A stretch of DNA of 64,000 nucleotides, from contig NZ_SVEV01000002.1 in assembly GCF_015057185.1 (NCBI RefSeq), forward strand, positions 1-64,000, written 5' to 3'. This DNA is from Pseudobutyrivibrio sp. (lineage in GTDB: Bacteria; Bacillota; Clostridia; Lachnospirales; Lachnospiraceae). Shown here one piece after another: positions 43,974 to 53,341 of the stretch (within the stretch, counting starts at the first letter, position 1; the number at the start of each line of letters is the position of its first letter). The position numbers and the translations under genes are program-made. The notes beneath the pieces are model-generated. The model worked only from the letters and a program-made list of their open reading frames with translations. It was not told where the DNA came from and ran no database searches.

Positions 43974-46205
43974 ATGACAGGGGTTTTAGACAACATAGTA
44001 TATTTAAAGGCAGGGGAAAGAAAGCTATTAAGGACCAGCAAAACGGTCCTTTTATATTGCTTAAGAGGAGTAATAAATGTCCGGGTTGAGGACAGGGCAA
44101 TTCATTTAATAGAAAAGGAAATGCTGGTTATTAATTCTGGTGAGGAATATGGCTGGACCTCGGATCAGGATAGCTTGATCCTGAAGGTTTCAATAGAGGA
44201 TTATCAGCTGCACAATGCCCTAAGAGCAGATAAAACACAAATTATTCTAAGCAGTGTAGAGCATCAAACGAGAGACTATAATTCTCTTCGTTTTATTTTG
44301 GATTCCATAGTAAAACAGACTAGTCGAGATAATAGCTTTGCATTGAAAAGCTTGTATTATCTGCTTTGGGACAAGGTTGTAGAGGATTATTATGTCAAAG
44401 ATAATTACCCAGAACTAATATCAAAAGAGGGGCAAAAATTCCAGGAAATAAGCCAGTTTGTATATCAACATTTCAATGAGAATCTAAGTCTGAGAGAAAT
44501 ATCTGAAAAATATGGTTATTCGGAATCTACCTTCTCAAGACTATTTAAAAAGTACTGCGGGGAGAAATACGTAGACTTCCTCAGGAGAGTGAGGCTGGAG
44601 CATGCTAGGTCATTGCTTTTAGAAACAGATAGCTCTGTTGCAGATATTGCATTCCAAACAGGCTTCGGAAACCTGTCGGTATTCAATAGGAATTTTTTGG
44701 AAATATACGGAATCCAACCATCTAAATATAGGCAAAAACAAAATGCTATAGATGATGAAAATATTGCCAGCAAAAATGATATCAAGCAATACATAGATAA
44801 AACTCTGACCAGTGATGGCAACAGAGTAAGCGAAGAGATTGAACTAAATATTGATGCTAATGGAGGGTATCCAGTTACAAAAACAGTTACGGATGTTTTG
44901 GGACCGGTGAGGGCAAATGAATTGCTTACAGGTCAGCTCCAGAGGACTATTCTTAAAATCAAGGATGACCTGAGGATGAAATATCTTATGGTTACTGATG
45001 TGATGGAGCTAGGCTTTGATAATGATCCAGCTAATCCCTCCTTTGAAAAAATTTGCCTTGCTCTGCAAATCATAACTGACCAATTGCATCTGATTCCAAT
45101 TTTGGAAATAGATAGAACAGCTGCTTGGAAGGGGCTACTTTCCTTTTTGGAGCTGCGATATACCAAAGAAACCATTGGAAAATGGCTGTTTAAAATAAAT
45201 GATAGTAAAGAGTATTCTGCAAACGAATTCTGTAATAAATATATCTCCATAAGCAGGGCTATAAAGGAAGTCATTCCAAAAGCAAAAATAGGTGCAGGAA
45301 ATATCAACTGCATTATCAATCCGGAAAAGCTAGAAAAAATAATCGAATACTTCCAGAAAGAAAATGTAAAAAATGAATTTGTTTCGCTGTTTTGTGCTCC
45401 ATTTTCAGGGGAAGATTATAAAAGTGCCTACTCTGTTAGCGACAAGCATTTCGTGGAAAACAATCTAAATATATTTGAAGAAATAGCAGCCAAATATGCT
45501 TATAAAACAAGCCTTTGGATTGAGGGCTGGGATGCTAACTTAATAATTGGCGATGCCTATAATGACAGCTGCGCAAGAGCCTGTCACACACTAATGCAGA
45601 TTTCAGATTCTATTGAAAAGGTTGAGCATTTTTGTTGCAGCAGAATCAGCGATTGGTCATATGTGACAGAACAGTTCCAGTATCCTATTTGTGGCGCCGG
45701 CGGATTGATTTCAAAGGATGGTCTGAAAAAGCCGGTATATTACTCGCTTTTTATGAATGTGTTTGCACCGGGTTTTTGCATTGCTAAGGGGGAAGGCTAT
45801 TATGTGTCCAAAACGGAGGATGATTACTATTGCCTGATTTTATACAATGCCCAGAGATTCAATGCCCTCTATTATCAGCATGATGGCAAAGTAATGCCTG
45901 AGATGCTTGACTATATTTTCGAAAGTAAAAAGACTAAGACCTTCAAATTGAATTTTTCCAATGTGAAAAATGGCACGTATAATGTAGCATCCTATGAGGT
46001 TGTTTCGAATAAAAATAACGTGCTGGCAGAATGGAAAAATTTGGAATTCAAATCGGTTCTTAATACTGGTGAAATCGAATATTTAAATGCTGTTTGCAAT
46101 CCCAAACTTTCCTATAAAACAGAGATAGTTTCTAATAACGTATTGTCCCTGAAATATGTTCTAGGACCAAGTGATTTTAGCTTGATAATGTTTACACCAA
46201 AATAA
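43974..46205 (+). CDS. AraC-family regulator fused to a GH39-like domain
   Basis: The 743-residue protein has an N-terminal cupin-like region (about 1-85), an AraC double HTH (about 160-258; LSLREISEKYGYSESTFSRLFK and VADIAFQTGFGNLSVFNRNF), and a long C-terminal part (about 270-740) that resembles glycoside hydrolase family 39 beta-xylosidases. The barrel region keeps the DVMELG and LWIEGWD strands. Such fusions are seen in Firmicutes beside glycoside transporters; the domain may act as a sugar sensor. The genes for a GPH transporter and an esterase follow. ATG follows GGAAGGTG. A terminator separates it from the transporter. Confidence 0.8.
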   Translation: MTGVLDNIVYLKAGERKLLRTSKTVLLYCLRGVINVRVEDRAIHLIEKEMLVINSGEEYGWTSDQDSLILKVSIEDYQLHNALRADKTQIILSSVEHQTRDYNSLRFILDSIVKQTSRDNSFALKSLYYLLWDKVVEDYYVKDNYPELISKEGQKFQEISQFVYQHFNENLSLREISEKYGYSESTFSRLFKKYCGEKYVDFLRRVRLEHARSLLLETDSSVADIAFQTGFGNLSVFNRNFLEIYGIQPSKYRQKQNAIDDENIASKNDIKQYIDKTLTSDGNRVSEEIELNIDANGGYPVTKTVTDVLGPVRANELLTGQLQRTILKIKDDLRMKYLMVTDVMELGFDNDPANPSFEKICLALQIITDQLHLIPILEIDRTAAWKGLLSFLELRYTKETIGKWLFKINDSKEYSANEFCNKYISISRAIKEVIPKAKIGAGNINCIINPEKLEKIIEYFQKENVKNEFVSLFCAPFSGEDYKSAYSVSDKHFVENNLNIFEEIAAKYAYKTSLWIEGWDANLIIGDAYNDSCARACHTLMQISDSIEKVEHFCCSRISDWSYVTEQFQYPICGAGGLISKDGLKKPVYYSLFMNVFAPGFCIAKGEGYYVSKTEDDYYCLILYNAQRFNALYYQHDGKVMPEMLDYIFESKKTKTFKLNFSNVKNGTYNVASYEVVSNKNNVLAEWKNLEFKSVLNTGEIEYLNAVCNPKLSYKTEIVSNNVLSLKYVLGPSDFSLIMFTPK

Positions 46206-46264
46206 CTGAGACTTTTTGCAGGCTATTTAATGGAAACGTCCGCAAGAGCTAGTGCAAAAATTGT

Positions 46265-46295
46265 AAAGGATATGATGAATAATTTCATATCCTTT
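46265..46295 (+). terminator. Terminator after the AraC-GH39 gene
   Basis: AAAGGATATGA and TCATATCCTTT pair perfectly over 11 bp, followed by ATTTATT. Confidence 0.75.
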
Positions 46296-46412
46296 ATTTA
46301 TTAGGAAAGAAATTATCGGTATTAACTGCAAGATGGGGTGTGAATCATTAGATAATACCTGCCTTTATGAATAAAATTAAACTAAATTCATAAAGAAAAA
46401 GGGGGATTACTT

Positions 46413-47774
46413 GTGAACACGAAAAAAGGAGAAGTTGGGAATTTACAGGTCGGCATGTACGGTATAGGAAACTTTGCGGCACAGCTATCATGGACAATGG
46501 TAAGCACATATTTGGCAATTTTCTATACCGATGTGTTTGGATTGGCACCGGCTGCAGTTGCACTATTGATGCTGATTGCCAAGGTATGGGATGGAATTAA
46601 CGATCCAATCATGGGAGTTATCATGGAGAAAAATAATTCCAGATTTGGAAAGTACAGACCATTCATCGTAGTGGGAACTATCGTGTTGGTTGTATTTACA
46701 ATTCTCACATTCACAGTTCCAAATTTTGGTTCCACAGGAAAACTTGTGTGGGCATATGTAACCTACATCTGTCTTGGAATGTCATACACAATGGAAAACG
46801 TACCATTCAACGCACTTCCATCGAGAATGACAAAGAACCCAAACAGAATCAATCAGCTATTTTCTGCCAGCATGATGGGTGGCGCTTTCGGTGGAATGGT
46901 CCTCATGTCATGCACACTTCCAATTGTTATGGCGCTTGGAAATGGTGACCAGGCAGTAGGATATCAGAGAACAGCAGCCTTATATGCAATTGTAGCTGTA
47001 ATACTTAATCTAATCGTTGTATATTTTTGCAAGGAAAATGTTGAGACTGTTGAAAAGGCAAAGCAGACTGTAACAACAAAGGAATTGGTAGTTGCTGTTT
47101 TGAAAAACAGAAATCTTATGCTGTTATTGATTTACACATTGATTCTAATGATTTCTGTAATGGGGCGCGTTGGCGTAATGATTTATTTCTATATGTATTG
47201 CGTCGCAAACCCTGCATTGATGGGCGTGCTTATGATTATCCCTAATATTGCTGGAATGCTCGTAATGCCATTTTGCCCAGTTCTCATGAGAAAATTTGGA
47301 AAGAAAAATGTGGCAATTGCTGGAGTTTTAATCGGCTCATTTGGACTTGGAATGATGTTCTTTGGACCATATACAAATATGCCTTGGATGATACTTGCAA
47401 GCATCGTTTACGGCTGCTATAGCATTGGAAGCCCTTGCGGTGGTGGACTTTTGATTGACGCAGTTGATGAATATGAAAAGAAAAATGGTGTGAGAACAGA
47501 AGGCTTGGCTTTCTCTCTCAGCGGCTTGATGAATAAAATTGGTGGTGGAATAGGAAGTGCTGCAGGCGTTGCATTGATTGGATTCTTTGGCTACACAAAT
47601 AACGCAGAGCTCACACCAACAATTTTGAAAGGAATCAACGTAGGTGCAAACCTTATGCCAATAGTCATGATGTTGTTAGCATTGGTGCCATTGTTCTTCT
47701 TTAATGCAAAGGAGAGCAACGGACCTGTTGAAAATAAAGAGACTGTAGCTCAGGACCAGAAGGCTACAGCATAA
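46413..47774 (+). CDS. GPH-family glycoside-cation symporter (MFS)
   Basis: The 453-residue protein has 12 helices and the family features: WDGINDPIMGVIMEKNNSRFGKYRPF in loop 2-3 (the conserved D, R and G residues; positions about 61-86) and GLMNKIGGGIGSA in the second half. It imports glycosides, pentosides or oligosaccharides with a cation. The start is GTG 46413 after AAAGGGGG. It lies between a GH39-type regulator and a carboxylesterase, so xylan-derived substrates are likely by inference. Confidence 0.9.
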   Translation: MNTKKGEVGNLQVGMYGIGNFAAQLSWTMVSTYLAIFYTDVFGLAPAAVALLMLIAKVWDGINDPIMGVIMEKNNSRFGKYRPFIVVGTIVLVVFTILTFTVPNFGSTGKLVWAYVTYICLGMSYTMENVPFNALPSRMTKNPNRINQLFSASMMGGAFGGMVLMSCTLPIVMALGNGDQAVGYQRTAALYAIVAVILNLIVVYFCKENVETVEKAKQTVTTKELVVAVLKNRNLMLLLIYTLILMISVMGRVGVMIYFYMYCVANPALMGVLMIIPNIAGMLVMPFCPVLMRKFGKKNVAIAGVLIGSFGLGMMFFGPYTNMPWMILASIVYGCYSIGSPCGGGLLIDAVDEYEKKNGVRTEGLAFSLSGLMNKIGGGIGSAAGVALIGFFGYTNNAELTPTILKGINVGANLMPIVMMLLALVPLFFFNAKESNGPVENKETVAQDQKATA

Positions 47775-47796
47775 AAATAGGAAGAGGCATTATATA

Positions 47797-49146
47797 ATGA
47801 GTGAAATTTTAATACATACAAAGAAGGGCATAATTCGAGGTGAAGGAAAAAATGGGTACAGTGTTTTTAAGGGTATTCCATTTGCAAAGCCACCAGTTGG
47901 TAAACTGCGTTGGAAAGCGCCTGTGCCTGTGGAGCCTTGGGGTGGAGTTTTAGATGCAACTGAGTTTGCACCAATTTGCCCGCAGGGGGTTCCAGCGCCA
48001 CCTAATCCATACTTTAATGAGTTTTACAGCGATAAAAAATATCAGCGTGAAATGAGCGAGGACTGCCTGTATCTGAATATATGGGCACCAGAAAATGCTG
48101 AGGGCAAGAAGCTTCCTGTGGCGTTTTATATTCACGGTGGCGGCTTCGGTGGCGGCTACAGTTCTGAAATAGAATTTGATGGTGAAGCATTTTGCAAAGA
48201 GGACGTGATTTTGGTAACTATCGCATATCGCGTTGGCGTTTTTGGATTTCTCGCTTTGCCACAGCTTGATGCAGAAAATGAGAACCATATTTCCGGAAAC
48301 TATGGAATGCTAGATCAGATTGAGGCTTTAAATTGGGTTTATGAAAATATTGAAAGCTTTGGTGGAGACCCTGAAAATATCACCGTCTTTGGTCAATCTG
48401 CAGGCTGCATGAGTACCCAGATTCTCATTTCAAGCCAACTCACCGAGGGCAAAATCGCAAAGGCTATTTTTATGAGTGGTCTAACCTGCGATGATGAGTT
48501 CCTGTTTACTCCAACTTTAAAAGAGGAAGAGGAATGCTGCAAGGAAATGCTAGAAGAGCTTTGTGATTTGTCCGTGGCTGAGCTTAGAGAACTCAACGAA
48601 GAGATTTTGCTGAAAAAGCATGAGGCTTTCAATATGAAAATGATGAAAAAAGCCTTTGAAGAGGGGAGTGCAGGTGGACTTTTGATTGTCCCAAATGTGG
48701 ATGGACACCTACTTAAGAAAAATGTCCGTGAAACATTTGCGGCAAATGAATTCCACAAGATTCCTTACATGGTTGGCTGCGTGTTAGAAGATTTGGGAAC
48801 AACAGACGATGACAGGAAAAATAATGTTCCTGGATTGCTGTTGGAGCAGGCAAAAAAATGGGCCCTAAAGCAAGAGGAGGCTACAGGCATTCCTTCATAT
48901 GTATATTCATTCGATTATATTTTGCCGGGAGATGAAAAACCAACTTGGCATTCACTGGAGCTTTGGTACGTGATGGGCACCTATGGTAGAAGCTGGCGCC
49001 CAATGACAGAGGCAGATGCAGCCCTGTCTAGAGAAGCAGTTAAATGCTGGACCAATTTCATGAAAACAGGAAACCCTGAAAGTGCCGAAACTGAGGAGTG
49101 GAAGCCATATACAAATAACAATAGGTTTGTCAGACATTTCGTATAA
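47797..49146 (+). CDS. Type B carboxylesterase/lipase family protein
   Basis: The 449-residue alpha/beta hydrolase has the oxyanion HGGGFGGG block (about 111-118), the nucleophile serine in FGQSAGC (near 206), and SEDCLYLNIWAP. It ends WxxFxxTGNPE-like (CWTNFMKTGNPES), typical of type B esterases, with His in PTWHSLELWYV as base. No signal peptide is present, so it acts inside the cell, probably on esterified sugars imported by the preceding transporter. Intergenic gap 22 bp with GGAAGAGG. Confidence 0.88.
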   Translation: MSEILIHTKKGIIRGEGKNGYSVFKGIPFAKPPVGKLRWKAPVPVEPWGGVLDATEFAPICPQGVPAPPNPYFNEFYSDKKYQREMSEDCLYLNIWAPENAEGKKLPVAFYIHGGGFGGGYSSEIEFDGEAFCKEDVILVTIAYRVGVFGFLALPQLDAENENHISGNYGMLDQIEALNWVYENIESFGGDPENITVFGQSAGCMSTQILISSQLTEGKIAKAIFMSGLTCDDEFLFTPTLKEEEECCKEMLEELCDLSVAELRELNEEILLKKHEAFNMKMMKKAFEEGSAGGLLIVPNVDGHLLKKNVRETFAANEFHKIPYMVGCVLEDLGTTDDDRKNNVPGLLLEQAKKWALKQEEATGIPSYVYSFDYILPGDEKPTWHSLELWYVMGTYGRSWRPMTEADAALSREAVKCWTNFMKTGNPESAETEEWKPYTNNNRFVRHFV

Positions 49147-49166
49147 CCCATAGTCTAAACAAGAGA

Positions 49167-49196
49167 GCAGGTGCAAAAAGATGCACTTGCTTTTTT
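49167..49196 (+). terminator. Terminator of the sugar locus
   Basis: GCAGGTGCA and TGCACTTGC pair (one G-T) around AAAAGA, followed by TTTTTT (49191-49196). Confidence 0.9.
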
Positions 49197-49200
49197 GTTG

Positions 49201-49243
49201 TGCTATAATGTATCAGATTACGTGCGTCTATTTTTAGCGCACG
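49201..49243 (+). promoter_or_regulatory. Extended -10 promoter and leader hairpin of the capsule cluster
   Basis: TGCTATAAT (49201-49209) is an extended -10. CGTGCG (49221-49226) and CGCACG (49238-49243) form a stem about 12 bp later, followed by ATTTTAGGAG, which doubles as the ribosome site of capF. Confidence 0.65.
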
Positions 49244-49262
49244 ATTTTAGGAGCGAATTCTA

Positions 49263-50486
49263 ATGAAAATATTAATAACGGGTGCAGCAGGATTTGTTGG
49301 AAAGAATCTTGTTGAGACTCTAAAGTGCGCAGCCGATGGCAGGGACAAATTCCACGTGCTAGACACTGATGAAATCACAGTATATGAATATGATAGGGAC
49401 TCTACTCCTGAGGAGCTTGACCGATACTGCAGCGATTGCGATTTCGTTTTCAATTTGGCAGGTGTCAATCGACCAAAGGACAACAGTGAGTTCATGGCAG
49501 GCAACTTTGGTTTTGCCAGCACACTTTTAGACACACTTAAAAAACATAACAATACATGTCCAGTAATGCTTTCTTCTTCAATTCAGGCTACCTTGTTGGG
49601 GCGTTATGCAGGAAGTGAGTACGGACAGAGCAAGCTTGCAGGCGAGGAGCTCTTCTTCAAATATGAGCAGGAGACAGGAGCCAAGGTTTTGGTTTACCGC
49701 TTCCCAAATCTTTTTGGAAAATGGTGCAGACCAAATTATAACTCAGCAGTAGCTACATTCTGCAATAACAAGGCAAACGACCTTGAGATTACAGTAAATG
49801 ACCCTAGCACAGAGCTTGAGCTTGTATATATAGATGATTTAGTAAATGAAATGGTCGATGCCCTTCGAGGTGATGAGCATCGTTGTGATTTTGATGATGA
49901 GGGCCAAGTAGTTCCAGATACAGCTGGAAAATATTGCTATGTCCCAGTTTCTCATCATGTAACTTTGGGAGAAATAGTTGAGCTGCTTGATAGCTTCGTA
50001 GCTCAGCCTCAAACTCTTATGATGCCAGCCATTCCAAATGGAAGCTTCGCAAAAAAGCTTTATAGTACTTACCTTAGCTACTTGCCAAAGGACAAGGCTT
50101 GCTTTGATTTGAAAATGAACGTGGACAACCGTGGCTCATTTACAGAGCTTCTTAAAACTACAGACCACGGACAGTTCTCGGTAAACATTTCAAAGCCAGG
50201 CATCACAAAGGGCCAGCACTGGCACCACACAAAATGGGAATTCTTCATCGTAGTTTCAGGTCATGGCTTGATTCAGCAGCGTCGAGTTGGCGTAGATGAA
50301 AATGGAAATCCATTCCCTATGATTGAGTACGAGGTTAGCGGCGAGAAAATCCAGGCAATCCACATGCTTCCGGGATATACGCACAACATCATCAATCTTT
50401 CCGAGACAGATGATTTAGTAACCCTCATGTGGGCAAACGAATTACTGGAGCCTAACCGCCCAGACACCTACTTCGAACCCGTCTAA
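49263..50486 (+). CDS. capF: CapF-like bifunctional reductase-cupin (UDP-sugar)
   Basis: The 407-residue protein has an N-terminal SDR domain (TGAAGFVG near residue 6-13; YGQSK as catalytic Tyr-Lys near 120) and a C-terminal cupin (about 275-400; KGQHWHHTKWEFF with metal-binding His). CapF reduces the CapE product at C4 to give UDP-6-deoxy-TalNAc on the way to UDP-L-FucNAc. CapG and CapE homologues follow. The order F-G-E differs from staphylococcal E-F-G. Confidence 0.92.
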   Translation: MKILITGAAGFVGKNLVETLKCAADGRDKFHVLDTDEITVYEYDRDSTPEELDRYCSDCDFVFNLAGVNRPKDNSEFMAGNFGFASTLLDTLKKHNNTCPVMLSSSIQATLLGRYAGSEYGQSKLAGEELFFKYEQETGAKVLVYRFPNLFGKWCRPNYNSAVATFCNNKANDLEITVNDPSTELELVYIDDLVNEMVDALRGDEHRCDFDDEGQVVPDTAGKYCYVPVSHHVTLGEIVELLDSFVAQPQTLMMPAIPNGSFAKKLYSTYLSYLPKDKACFDLKMNVDNRGSFTELLKTTDHGQFSVNISKPGITKGQHWHHTKWEFFIVVSGHGLIQQRRVGVDENGNPFPMIEYEVSGEKIQAIHMLPGYTHNIINLSETDDLVTLMWANELLEPNRPDTYFEPV

Positions 50487-50538
50487 CCAATCGTATAGGT
50501 CCGGAGATAATTATTAGATAGTTTAATTTAATAAGTGA

Positions 50539-50624
50539 GCATGTAGCTATCAAGCTCTAAGTGTTGCTGCAGGGAACGTTTCAGTGACCGGAAGCAATAT
50601 CTTAGGCTTGAGAGCGTAACATGC
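50539..50624 (+). ncRNA. 86-nt structured RNA element, copy A
   Basis: Outer stem GCATGT/ACATGC; then CAAGC/GCTTG and CTAAG/CTTAG with one bulged T; then TGTTGCT/AGCAATA; and a 24-base apical part. The 3' strand ends GAGAGCGTAACATGC, 17 bases before the capG start. Same length and core as copies B-D. Confidence 0.85.
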
Positions 50625-50641
50625 GGACTAGAGGTATTCAA

Positions 50642-51799
50642 ATGTTTAAGAATAATGGAAAACTTAAGTTATTAATTATAGTAGGAACTCGTCCTGAGAT
50701 TATTAGATTGGCTGCAGTAATTAAGAAGTGCCGCAAGTACTTCGACTGCGTCCTTGCTCACACAGGACAGAACTACGATTACAATTTAAATGGTGTATTC
50801 TTCAAGGATTTGCAGCTTGATGATCCTGAAGTTTACATGGATGCAGTTGGTGACAATCTTGGTCAAACTGTTGGCAATATTATTGCTCGTTCTTATGAGC
50901 TTATGGTTGAGATACAGCCAGACGCTCTTTTGATTCTTGGTGACACAAACTCATGCCTTTCAGCAATTGCTGCAAAACGTCTTCATATTCCAATTTTCCA
51001 CATGGAAGCTGGAAACAGATGCAAGGACGAGTGCCTCCCAGAGGAGACAAATCGTCGTATCGTAGATATCATTTCCGATGTAAACATGGCATACTCAGAG
51101 CATGCACGCCGCTACTTGGCTGAGTGCGGTCTTCCAAAGGAGCGTACATATGTGACAGGTTCACCAATGGCAGAGGTTCTTCACGAGAATCTTGAGGCTA
51201 TTGAGGCCAGCGATGTTCTTGATAAGCTTGGACTTGAGCCAAAGAAATACATTCTCCTTTCTGCACACCGCGAGGAGAATATTGATACAGAAAAGAATTT
51301 TACATCACTTTTCACAGCAATCAACAAGCTTGCAGAAAAGTATGACATGCCAATCCTTTACAGCTGTCACCCACGTTCTCGCAAGCGTCTTGAGGCTACA
51401 GGCTTCAAGCTTGACCCACGTGTGAGAATGCATGAGCCACTTGGTTTCCACGATTACAATCACTTGCAGATGAATGCATTTGCAGTAGTTTCAGACTCGG
51501 GTACACTTCCTGAGGAGTCTAGCTTCTTTACAAGCATCGGCAAGCCATTCCCAGCGGTATGTATTCGTACATCTACTGAGAGACCAGAGGCCCTCGATAA
51601 GGCATGCTTCATCATCGCAGGTATTGATGAGAAGTCTTTATTACAGGCAGTAACAACTGCAATCGACATGAACGAAAATGGCGACTACGGCATTCCAGTA
51701 CCTGACTACGTAGAAGAGAATGTATCTACAAAGGTTGTTAAAATCATTCAGTCATACACAGGAATCGTAAATAAGATGGTATGGAGAAAAGAGGTTTAA
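50642..51799 (+). CDS. capG: CapG-like UDP-N-acetylglucosamine 2-epimerase
   Basis: The 385-residue GT-B-fold epimerase has the IVGTRPEIIRLA opening, HTGQNYD, MEAGNRC and ETNRRIVD, and the late EESS segment, all typical of WecB-type non-hydrolysing epimerases. It converts UDP-2-acetamido-L-talose-type intermediates to UDP-L-FucNAc in this pathway. The start at 50642 follows AGAGG; the ATG at 50621 is inside RNA copy A. The stop is followed by TAATAATG, so capE is coupled. Confidence 0.92.
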   Translation: MFKNNGKLKLLIIVGTRPEIIRLAAVIKKCRKYFDCVLAHTGQNYDYNLNGVFFKDLQLDDPEVYMDAVGDNLGQTVGNIIARSYELMVEIQPDALLILGDTNSCLSAIAAKRLHIPIFHMEAGNRCKDECLPEETNRRIVDIISDVNMAYSEHARRYLAECGLPKERTYVTGSPMAEVLHENLEAIEASDVLDKLGLEPKKYILLSAHREENIDTEKNFTSLFTAINKLAEKYDMPILYSCHPRSRKRLEATGFKLDPRVRMHEPLGFHDYNHLQMNAFAVVSDSGTLPEESSFFTSIGKPFPAVCIRTSTERPEALDKACFIIAGIDEKSLLQAVTTAIDMNENGDYGIPVPDYVEENVSTKVVKIIQSYTGIVNKMVWRKEV

Positions 51800-51801
51800 T
51801 A

Positions 51802-52848
51802 ATGAATTGCGAATTATTTAAAGATAAAACACTTATGATTACTGGAGGTACAGGTTCATTCGGAAGTACAGTTCTCAAGCACTTCCTTGATTCTGACCTC
51901 AAAGAGATCCGCATTTTCTCACGTGATGAGAAAAAGCAGGATGATATGAGACATCAGCTTCAGGCTGAGCACCCTGACCTTGCAGGTAAGGTGAAATTCT
52001 ACATCGGTGATGTTAGAAACATGCGCTCTGTTCAGGATGCTATGCCAGGTGTTGATTTCATTTTCCATGCAGCAGCACTCAAGCAGGTTCCTTCATGCGA
52101 GTTCTTCCCAATGGAAGCTGTTCGTACAAATGTTGAGGGCACTGATAATGTTTTACATGCAGCTGTAGAGGCTGGCGTTCAGCGTGTAGTTTGTCTTTCA
52201 ACTGACAAGGCAGCATACCCAATCAATGCCATGGGTATTTCAAAGGCTATGATGGAGAAAGTTATCGGAGCAAATGCTCGTGTGGCAGCAGGCAAGACAA
52301 CAATCTGTTGTACACGTTACGGTAATGTTATGTGCTCTCGTGGTTCGGTTATTCCTCTTTTCATCGACCAGATCAAAGCAGGAAATCCTATCACAATCAC
52401 AGACCCAAGCATGACTCGTTTCCTTATGAATCTTGACGAGGCAGTTGCCCTTGTTATGTTTGCATTCGAGCACGGAGAGCCAGGTGACTTATTCGTTCAA
52501 AAGTCAGATGCTTCTACAATCGGAGATTTAGCAAAGGCTGTTCAGCAGCTCTTTGGAGATACAGGCACAAAGATTATCGGTACACGTCATGGTGAGAAGC
52601 TTTATGAGACACTTATGACAAACGAAGAGTGCGTTCGTTCAGTAGACATGGGCAACTATTTCCGCGTACTTCCAGATGGTCGTGACCTTAACTACGACAA
52701 GTTCTTCGTAGATGGTCAGGTTCATACAATGGCTAATGATGCCTACACATCACACAACACAAATCGTCTTGATGTACAGGGCACAGTAGACAAAATCATG
52801 ACTACAGATTATGTTCGTGAAATGCTAGAAAAGTTTAAAAATAGCTAG
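51802..52848 (+). CDS. capE: CapE-like UDP-GlcNAc 4,6-dehydratase/5-epimerase
   Basis: The 348-residue SDR protein opens with MITGGTGSFGSTVL, and has HAAALKQVPSCE and a catalytic region around STDKAAYPINAMGISKAM with Met-x-x-x-Lys instead of Tyr-x-x-x-Lys, as in the CapE/FlaA1 class. It starts the UDP-L-FucNAc pathway. ATG 51802 follows AGAGG inside the end of capG; 51781 is rejected. Its stop codon TAG is part of the outer stem of RNA copy B. Confidence 0.92.
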   Translation: MNCELFKDKTLMITGGTGSFGSTVLKHFLDSDLKEIRIFSRDEKKQDDMRHQLQAEHPDLAGKVKFYIGDVRNMRSVQDAMPGVDFIFHAAALKQVPSCEFFPMEAVRTNVEGTDNVLHAAVEAGVQRVVCLSTDKAAYPINAMGISKAMMEKVIGANARVAAGKTTICCTRYGNVMCSRGSVIPLFIDQIKAGNPITITDPSMTRFLMNLDEAVALVMFAFEHGEPGDLFVQKSDASTIGDLAKAVQQLFGDTGTKIIGTRHGEKLYETLMTNEECVRSVDMGNYFRVLPDGRDLNYDKFFVDGQVHTMANDAYTSHNTNRLDVQGTVDKIMTTDYVREMLEKFKNS

Positions 52849-52929
52849 TAATTATCAAGCTCTGAGTGTTACCGAAGGAGACGTGTTAGTCGACGTAGGT
52901 AATATCTCAGGCTTGAGACTGTAACTAGC
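52844..52929 (+). ncRNA. 86-nt structured RNA element, copy B
   Basis: Outer stem GCTAGT/ACTAGC, CAAGC/GCTTG, CTGAG/CTCAG, TGTTACC/GGTAATA, and a small apical hairpin GAC-GTGTTA-GTC. The 5' strand contains the capE stop codon, so translation termination could influence folding. It lies 22 bases before the SMR-like gene. Confidence 0.88.
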
Positions 52930-52951
52930 GAGAAAAAACTAGGAGTAAAAA

Positions 52952-53341
52952 ATGAAAGAGAAAATAAAGTGGTTTGTGATTCTCCACATAATAATTTTGA
53001 TTTATTCATTGAGCGGTATCAGTTCTAAGACTGCTGCTAGCTATGACTTTTTGAGTCTTCAGTGGATTATTTTCTATGGACTTGTTGTTTGTATTTTAGG
53101 CTTCTATGCTATTGCGTGGCAGCAGGTTTTAAAGCATTTACCTCTTATCACAACCTATGCAAACAAGGCAGTTACTACAATCTGGGGCCTCATTTGGGGA
53201 TTGCTTGTTTTTGGAGAGGCAATCACACCACAGAAGGTCATTGGTGCAGCAGTAGTAATTTTTGGTGTATACCTTGTTGTATCTGGTGATGAAGAAGTCA
53301 ATTCAAAGAAAAATGATGAGGAGGTAAAAGAGAATGATTAA
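52952..53341 (+). CDS. SMR/EamA-like small membrane transporter, subunit 1
   Basis: The 129-residue protein has four helices (about 7-25, 35-57, 63-84 and 92-111) and a charged tail of about 18 residues. Two such genes overlapping by 8 bp form heterodimers, as in ArnE/ArnF lipid-linked sugar flippases. In this cluster a role in moving a lipid-linked intermediate or sugar is inferred. Start ATG follows CTAGGAG. Confidence 0.8.
   Translation: MKEKIKWFVILHIIILIYSLSGISSKTAASYDFLSLQWIIFYGLVVCILGFYAIAWQQVLKHLPLITTYANKAVTTIWGLIWGLLVFGEAITPQKVIGAAVVIFGVYLVVSGDEEVNSKKNDEEVKEND

Noticed and set aside
50621-50641. Upstream start of capG
   Set aside because: The ATG falls inside the outer stem of RNA copy A; the ATG at 50642 has AGAGG at the right distance.
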